A DNA stretch of 64,000 bases, from positions 4,136,415-4,200,414 of the forward strand of contig OX422205.1 in assembly GCA_949130485.1 (NCBI GenBank), read 5' to 3'. Positions 54,501-63,500 of the stretch are shown here, piece by piece (position 1 is the first letter of the stretch; each line of letters begins with the position of its first letter). The notes beneath the pieces are model-generated. The model searched no databases. It was not told where the DNA came from and saw only the letters and a list, made by a program, of their open reading frames with translations. A program made the position numbers and the translations under genes. Source of the DNA: Agelas oroides. Lineage: Eukaryota; Porifera; Demospongiae; Agelasida; Agelasidae.

Positions 54501-57500
54501 CAGACTGAGAGGCCGATGGACAGAGGGACAGACTGAGAGACCGATGGACAGAGGGACAGACTGAGAGACTGATGGACAGAGAGTGATGCACAGAGAGACA
54601 GAGGGACGACAGAGAGACAGACAGAGAGACCGATAGACAGAGGGACAGACAAATACACAGACAGAGGCCCAGAGAAATAGACAGACAGTGTAGATGTTCA
54701 CACATGAAAAACCACACCCATTCTCCCTGCACTTTATAAATGTTAGTACTTTTTCACCTACAGCAATTTGAAGGCATTGAGTGTGAATGGCCACTCTTCT
54801 ACCTTCTTCTTGTCCTAACTGGTACAGTTGTTAACTTGGACAGTAATTGTACCTCTTGTCTCAGCCATAACTTGTTTTGCTTGCACCTTAAGTTAGTACT
54901 GCAAGCAAGAAAGCCTAGGAAGGGATGTTAGATTGAGAGAAATTGGGTCTATTTCATTCCACAGAGATGTGCCGTGGCAACCACGAGGAAGCTGAAATAT
55001 ATTGGAAGAAGTTTGAAGAAGTGGAGAAGTGCATGGAGGTTGATGGTGCGGGCCTGTATGTATGTATGTATGTATGTATGTATTTATGTATGTATTTATG
55101 TATCTACGTATGTATGTATGTATGTATGTATGTATTTATGTATGTATGTATGTATGTATGTACTTGTACATGTATGCATATTTATGTGTATGTATGTATG
55201 TAGCTGTGTGCATAGTAGGGATAACTTATGTGTGCATGGTAGATGTTTGCACGCATGCGTATGCGCACTACTTGTATCATACTTCAAAGGACAGCTGCAC
55301 AAACAGATGCTAGGAGCTTCTACCTGCCGTGTGAGCCCATGACTGCATTCTGTGCATGAGATAGCAGTCCCCATCTTCCAGTTACCCCAGCGCAGCTAAT
55401 GAAGCCTGGTATTGGCCAAAACATGTGTATAACATCTAGGCCTGCCTTGAGATGTGGTTCACTGACTGTTCATGCAATAATGTAGGATGGAAAATGAAAA
55501 TGTAGTCACTCCCAGAGTGTTTTATGGAACATGGAATACCACTGGTAGATTAGTGTTGTAAATGAACTGTGGACTTTGTGAGTACAAGACAGTTGAGACA
55601 CCATTTTCTCCTCGATCCTCAGGCCATGTGATTGTTTGCCGACTGTTCTATGTCCCTGAGTCTGAGCTGACAGACGAGGTGGCTACTACCGTGGGTAGCC
55701 TTCTGACTTTGAAGGACCTCTCCTATCGCATGGAGCCCCTGATAGAGAAGGTGCCCTTCATGATGGCACAGGCCATCTACTTCATCACCAAGCTCGCACG
55801 TATGCAGTCTCAGATGTTCAGTCTTGTGTGCTGTTTGCTTTGGTGTAACATTAGATACACACATAAATCATAAACACACGCATCCACATACACTCACACA
55901 CACACACACACACACACGCATGCACACACATGTACACACACACGCATGCACACACATGTACACACACACAAATAATAGTTACATTCCCCAGACGGAGCAG
56001 CATGAGCCCGAAGGGCGAATGCTGTTCTGTCTGGGGGATGTAACTAATTTGTTGGATGGTACCCCTAGCAACCCACTGCCACACCCATTATCACCTCCAC
56101 CCCTTCCACTTCGTGTTATTCAAGTTCAAAGATTTGGTTGCTAAGCAACATCCAACAAACACACACACACATGCACACACACACACACACGCATGCACAC
56201 ACACACATGCACACACACACACACACACAGGTGACAATCTGTTCACTATCAATGACATGGACCCTCTTGGTCTCCACCTACCCCACAGCTCACGTCACAG
56301 CGGCATGGCTCGGCACCTTGGATTCAAGGCCCCTGGGCATGAGACTATCATCCAGATGGCTCTCATTGCTGAGACCACACGGTGAGTTTCACAATCCTCT
56401 TGTCAGACTGCGTCAGGCCACTTACATGAGACCACACAGTGAGTTTCACAATCCTCTTGTCAGTCTGGGTCAGGCCACTTGCATGAGACCACACGGTGAG
56501 TTTCACAATCCTCTTGTCAGACTGCGTCAGGCCACTTGCATGAGACCACATGGTGAGTTTCACAATCCTCTTGTCAGTCTGGGTCTGGCCACTTACATGA
56601 GACCACACAGTGAGTTTCACAATCCTCTTGTCAGTCTGGGTCTGGCCACTTGCATGAGACCACCTTGTGAGTTTCACAATCCTCTTGTCAGACTGCGTCA
56701 GGCCACTTGCATGAGACCACATGGTGAGTTTCACAATCCTCTTGTCAGTCTGCGTCAGGCCACTTACATGAGACCACATGGTGAGTTTCACAATCCTCTT
56801 GTCAGTCTGGGTCAGGCCACTTGCATGAGACCACCTTGTGAGTTTCACAATCCTCTTGTCAGACTGCGTCAGGCCACTTGCATGAGACCACACGGTGAGT
56901 TTCACAATCCTCTTGTCAGTCTGGGTCTGGCCACTTGCATGAGACCACCTTGTGAGTTTCACAATCCTCTTGTCAGACTGCGTCAGGCCACTTGCATGAG
57001 ACCACACGGTGAGTTTCACAATCCTCTTGTCAGTCTGGGTCAGGCCACTTGCATGAGACCACCTTGTGAGTTTCACAATCCTCTTGTCAGACTGCGTCAG
57101 GCCACTTGCATGAGACCACCTTGTGAGTTTCACAATCCTCTTGTCAGACTGCGTCAGGCCACTTGCATGAGACCACATGGTGAGTTTCACAATCCTCTTG
57201 TCAGTCTGGGTCAGGCCACTTGCATGAGACCACACGGTGAGTTTCACAATCCTCTTGTCAGTCTGGGTCAGGCCACTTGCATGAGACCACCTTGTGAGTT
57301 TCACAATCCTCTTGTCAGACTGCGTCAGGCCACTTGCATGAGACCACCTTGTGAGTTTCACAATCCTCTTGTCAGACTGCGTCAGGCCACTTGCATGAGA
57401 CCACACGATGAGTTTCACAATCCTCTTGTCAGTCTGGGTCAGGCCACTTGCATGAGACCACCTTGTGAGTTTCACAATCCTCTTGTCAGACTGCGTCAGG

Positions 57501-60500
57501 CCACTTGCATGAGACCACCTTGTGAGTTTCACAATCCTCTTGTCAGACTGCGTCAGGCCACTTGCATGAGACCACATGGTGAGTTTCACAATCCTCTTGT
57601 CAGTCTGGGTCTGGCCACTTGCATGAGACCACCTGGTGAGTTTCACAATCCTCTTGTCAGACTGCGTCAGGCCACTTGCATGAGACCACATGGTGAGTTT
57701 CACAATCCTCTTGTCAGTCTGGGTCTGGCCACTTGCATGAGACCACATGGTGAGTTTCACAATCCTCTTGTCAGTCTGCGTCAGGCCACTTACATGAGAC
57801 CACATGGTGAGTTTCACAATCCTCTTGTCAGTCTGGGTCAGGCCACTTGCATGAAACCACATGGTGAGTTTCACAATCCTCTTGTCAGACTGCGTCAGGC
57901 CACTTGCATGAGACCACATGGTGAGTTTCACAATCCTCTTGTCAGTCTGGGTCTGGCCACTTGCATGAGACCACACAGTGAGTTTCACAATCCTCTTGTC
58001 AGTCTGGGTCTGGCCACTTGCATGAGACCACCTTGTGAGTTTCACAATCCTCTTGTCAGTCTGGGTCTGGCCACTTGCATGAGACCACCTTGTGAGTTTC
58101 ACAATCCTCTTGTCAGACTGCATCAGGCCACTTGCATGAGACCACGTGGTGAGTTTCACAATCCTCTTGTCAGACTGCGTCAGGCCACTTGCATGAGACC
58201 ACCTTGTGAGTTTCACAATCCTCTTGTCAGTCTGGGTCAGGCCACTTGCATGAGACCACCTTGTGAGTTTCACAATCCTCTTGTCAGACTGCATCAGGCC
58301 ACTTGCATGAGACCACCTTGTGAGTTTCACAATCCTCTTGTCAGTCTGGGTCAGGCCACTTGCATGAGACCACACGGTGAGTTTCACAATCTTCTTGTCA
58401 GACTGCATCAGGCCACTTGCATGAGACCACACGGTGAGTTTCACAATCCTCTTGTCAGTCTGGGTCTGGCCACTTGCATGAGACCACCTTGTGAGTTTCA
58501 CAATCCTCTTGTCAGACTGCGTCAGGCCACTTGCATGAGACCACACGATGAGTTTCACAATCCTCTTGTCAGTCTGGGTCAGGCCACTTGCATGAGACCA
58601 CCTTGTGAGTTTCACAATCCTCTTGTCAGACTGCGTCAGGCCACTTGCATGAGACCACACGGTGAGTTTCACAATCCTCTTGTCAGTCTGGGTCAGGCCA
58701 CTTGCATGAGACCACACGGTGAGTTTCACAATCTTCTTGTCAGACTGCATCAGGCCACTTGCATGAGACCACACGGTGAGTTTCACAATCCTCTTGTCAG
58801 TCTGGGTCAGGCCACTTGCATGAGACCACACGGTGAGTTTCACAATCTTCTTGTCAGACTGCGTCAGGCCACTTGCATGAGACCACACAGTGAGTTTCAC
58901 AATCCTCTTGTCAGTCTGGGTCAGGCCACTTGCATGAGACCACCTTGTGAGTTTCACAATCCTCTTGTCAGCTAACTCCATCTATTCACTTGAACAGAGG
59001 TATCAATGTAAACGTACATTCTGTTGCATAAAAGCGTTATTAAAATAGTCGTGATCTGCTAAAACTGCATACGCACTGGGGAGTCAGTAAACACCATCTT
59101 CCTTAGTTTACTACACCAGGTATAGTCACCTGCTGTGTGTGATACACACATTATGGTATAGGTTTGTGTACTTGCACACTATGACTACCACATATACACA
59201 CGTACCTCTCCTTTGGATGCAGGCTGCAGGCCATTCTTGCTACCCACAGCATCCCGACACAGACCCAGAGGCAGGTGGAGCCCATCAAGATCCGAGCTCC
59301 CCAGGACACCCTCATGAAGGTGGGAGAATTCAATAACACACACACAGCTCCCTCTCAGTTCATAAGCTACAAGTTTCTAAGATAAGCATATTAAGAGTAT
59401 GCCCTAAACACGATAGTAGGATATAATTGACATTCTGTCAAGCCTATTTGTTTTGTTTTTTGTGTGTGATCTTTAATCCCCCTACAAATATGTACAGTGT
59501 GTGCATGGAAACTGAAATTGAACTACACTGTATGCTTCTATCTTGTGTGAACTTCTATCTTACACTATAGGTATTGCACTGCATTGGGGAAAACAAAAAA
59601 CTTGGGTTGTCAGGCAGACCAAACCGACCAATAGGAGCTCTGGGAACCAGCAAGGTACAGTACACAGTTGCTGTTGGATTCTATGGATTCAGCAACATTG
59701 TGAAGTGTGCTCCTATCAAGAGCTTTATCAACGTGTATCAACTATACCTTGAATTGCTGTTCAGCGAGCTAATTCAACAAGAACCGGATTGTGTCGAAGG
59801 CTAAGTGCTATACTAGCCCCACTTGTGGCACTCATGTAGCCTCGTTCCCAGGCCTCCCACAGGTTTTATTCCTTGACAACCTTTCCACTAAATAAAGATG
59901 GAGGAGGCCTGGAAACAAGGCTAACTCTTATACACTTGGTGTAAGCAGTATATCACAACATAACAGCATGCTATGCTTTACTTGCTACTCAGAGGAGTTA
60001 CTTGTGGATGTTGAGTATAGTCTGCTATCCACGGTTCAGCACAACTGACGTACCCTTATTGTACTGGCAGGTGTATCGTATCTTTGGTCAGACGGTGGTG
60101 TTCTACCCGACTGACTCCATGGCAGACTTCTACACCTCCTTCGATGTCATGGTCCTCATTGACACACTCAAGGTGCTGGCAAGCAGGAAAATGCCTCATA
60201 GCACCCTCCTCAACTGAAAGTACTTTGAAATTTTTTGAATCCTCATGTACAGTTTGTACGTAGACAACTAACTCATGTAGAGCGTTGATGTTGGTATCGT
60301 AGTAACCACAGGTTGTTCTTATGTCTGTCAGTCCATCTGTCTAGATTATTGGGGGCTGGTACAGACCACTCATAGTAGCCTCGTTCCCAGGCCCTGCCCA
60401 GCTTTCCTTCACTTGCAGTACGGAAAAGCGGGTTCCGTACTGCAAGTGACAGAAAGCTGGGCAGGGCCTGGAAGCGAGGCTACACGTGATTAAGTAACTT

Positions 60501-63500
60501 TTGCTTCTTAATGACTGTAGTGGATTGATTTTGCTGCTAGTTTGACATAGGGAATTATCAATAAGACCACATAGCTCTCTTTTCTGTTCCCCCAATTGCA
60601 CTTAATAGGTTTAAAAAAAAAAATGATATCTCAATATAATTTTAGAAAGCTTACGTTGTCTGTGTGTTGTAGTCTACACTGCAGTTTCTGAATCAGTACT
60701 GGAACATGACAGGTCGGCCGACTCTGTGTCTCTACCTCACTGAACACCAACTCAAGTGAGACCACACCACTTTTAATAGCTACAAATACACACACACTTA
60801 CACAGACAATATGCTTCACACATCAATATATACTAGTAGGCGTAGCCATATGTGAGTACAAATTCATGAATAAAGTTGACAAACTGTCTGTTACTGCAGT
60901 ACACAGGAGTTAGTAAGGTTTTTACATCCCTTGCCAAACACCAAATATTTCAGATGGTACAGATGTAGTGACAGATCAAGTGAAATGTATAGTGTTCAAT
61001 TCTGTCCTGCTTGTCATGATTCGTCAACAGAAATTGTTATATGTATACCCAACCTGCCATACATTAAAACATGATGGATACCGTATTTCTTCGAATAGAC
61101 GCCACCCTCAAATAGTCGCCGCCCTCAAATAGTCGCCGCCCTCAAATAGTTGCCGCCCTCAAATAGTAGCCACACAATCGGAAGCTCTGAATGAAATAAA
61201 CGCCGCCCTTGAATAGTAGCCGCGGCTAGTATACACGGCATGCACAAACGTGTGCGAATACTTTCTGACGGTGGTCACCATGCTAGCGCTAGGGCTATTT
61301 GTGTTGTACGAGTTGTTTCCACGGCTGACAGCAGGACTGAGAGGCTGTGCGCACTACTGACAGCGTCTAGCAGTCGTCACCGTCCCACTCATACGTACCT
61401 TATCAAGCCGTCCTTGATGTCTGCTGGCTTTCCAAAGAAATAAACGCCAGCCTTGAATAGTAGCCATGGCGTCTGATCAGAGAAATACGGTATGTGTATC
61501 TATACACAATATGAACACTGTCTGTTGCTCTTGCTGTGTAGAGCTATTTAGGATTACCTGTGTATGTTTGTACAACAGTGTGAGGAAGGCAGCACAGAGT
61601 GGGTGGACCTAGTTCATCTTGTGGTTGCCTGGCTTGTAGGTAGTAGACCAGGCCCTTCTTACCCGCTCCTGATTCCACCCATTGCATGCTGCCTTCCAGA
61701 CTGTAGGCACCGGTGAGGTTACATCTGTTCAACTGAGAACCCTTGACATGATCATGTACGTAACACTGTTACCACACACTACAAGGTATTTACTAGACGG
61801 TATGTCTCCTCACAGGGGCAACAACTTCCGCCAGTTTGTGAACTTTCTTGCCCAGGTGAAGCAGGGGGAGGTGGATGGGGTGAAGGTGAGACTGCATCGC
61901 CTGCAGAGTCTCATCTCTTCCTCTTACATTGAGCATCTTGAGTGCACCAGGGACGAAGACCTCGACACACACCTTCATCACTCCCTCATGTATGTAGATG
62001 AAGCCACCGCCACACAACTGTCATGACTATCACAACTGTCGCATGACTATCAAAACTGTTGTATGACTTTCGCACAACTGTCACATGACACAAAACTCAT
62101 ATGACTCACATACCTGTACGTGACTACCACACAACTGTCACATGACACAAAACTCATGACTCACATACCTGTCACATGACTACCACACACCTGTCACATG
62201 ACACAAAAATTATATGACTCACACACCTGTACACATGACTACCACACACCTGTCACATGACACAAAACTCATATGACTCACATACCTGTCACATGACTAC
62301 CACACACCTGTCACATGACACAAAACTCATATGACTCACATACCTGTCACATGACTACCACACACCTGTCACATGACACAAAACTTATATGACTCACATA
62401 CCTGTCACATGACTACCACACACCTGTTCTATGACTATCACGACTACCACATGACTACCACATGACTACCATATGGTGCAACTGTCATCAATAGCTTGTC
62501 CAGCTCTTACCTGTTTTTTCACACACGACTTGGCCACCATATATATTCCCGCAGTCCTCCTTGTAGTACATGTACGCTTACATTAATTGTATTACACAGC
62601 AACTGTAATACACTACTGCACTGTAAACTGCAGATGAGTAACTGAATTGCTTGAAACCCCAGAATTGCATCTCCCGGTCACCCCAGCACAGCTGATGAGG
62701 CCTGGTATTGGCCAAAACGTGTCCTGTGCAGTGCATAACATCTAGGCCTGCCTATTTTCAGGACAATGTGGTTCACTGATTGTTTTATATGTTAGAATAG
62801 AAAAGCTAAACATTAAGGCAGAAAACATGGCCACTTCAACCTAAGCTTGTGGAGACTCACTGTTGACGTCAGGCAGCCATGTTTAGATGGAGTGCCATGC
62901 TAGTGCCATGAGACAACTACTGTTCTCTCTCTCTCTCCAGCAACCCCCTTCGTTCACGCTCCAGTGCACTTCGCCTGAGCACCAGCACTGACACTAGCAA
63001 CACGTCACTGTTCTCCGCAGAGGAAGACCTGTTCACTGTGGATGATATCGAGATCCAGCAACTGGAAGATGCTGAGTCTTCTGAGGAGAGCCAGCCCTCT
63101 TTTGGACCTGCGGTTGGTGACAGGGGAGGGGGAGGGGGAGGGGGAGGGGGAGGGGATGAGTGACAAGATATTGAGAGCTAGCAGCTAGAGGAGAAGTCTA
63201 AATCTCCTAGTTGCGATCTGTAAAGTAGTGAGATGAGAGACAAAGTGTGGGAGTGTGGTTGTGAAGGTGACAGTCATCAACACGCCCTTACTGTTTTGGT
63301 GGCATAGACTGCACTGTCAGGCGAGTAACAGTTAACCCATTATCCACTGAGTTTCATTTCCAGAAGTTAACCCATTATCCACTGAGTTTCATTTCCAGAA
63401 GTAACAGTTAACCACTGAGTTTCATTTCCAGAAGTAACAGTTAACCACTGAGTTTCATTTCCAGAAGTAACAGTTAACCACTGAGTTTCATTTCCAGAAG

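Noticed and set aside
52704-54794. Three overlapping ~650-codon minus-strand frames rich in Ser, Cys, Pro and Val
   Set aside because: All three frames are open because the 28-bp unit lacks stop codons; the stretch is a PHKB intron.
56138-58981. Open frames of 945 codons (+) and 872 codons (-) made of 19-residue repeats
   Set aside because: They follow from the 57-bp minisatellite being a multiple of three. The PHKB frame through the donor hits TGA at once, and the + frame begins inside a CA repeat.
59574-59804. PHKB exon 14 continuing as a longer frame to 59804
   Set aside because: The frame is open past the donor, but residues after GTSK have no PHKB similarity and the next exon (60071) joins perfectly at 59654.
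61682-61815. Coding extension upstream of PHKB exon 17 ([14 protein letters not shown]...)
   Set aside because: The stretch is open but unlike PHKB; the acceptor at 61815 gives the right phase and similarity.
62660-62790. Calling the hammerhead copy a functional ribozyme
   Set aside because: G12 of the catalytic core is A in all three copies, so activity is not expected without other members carrying G.
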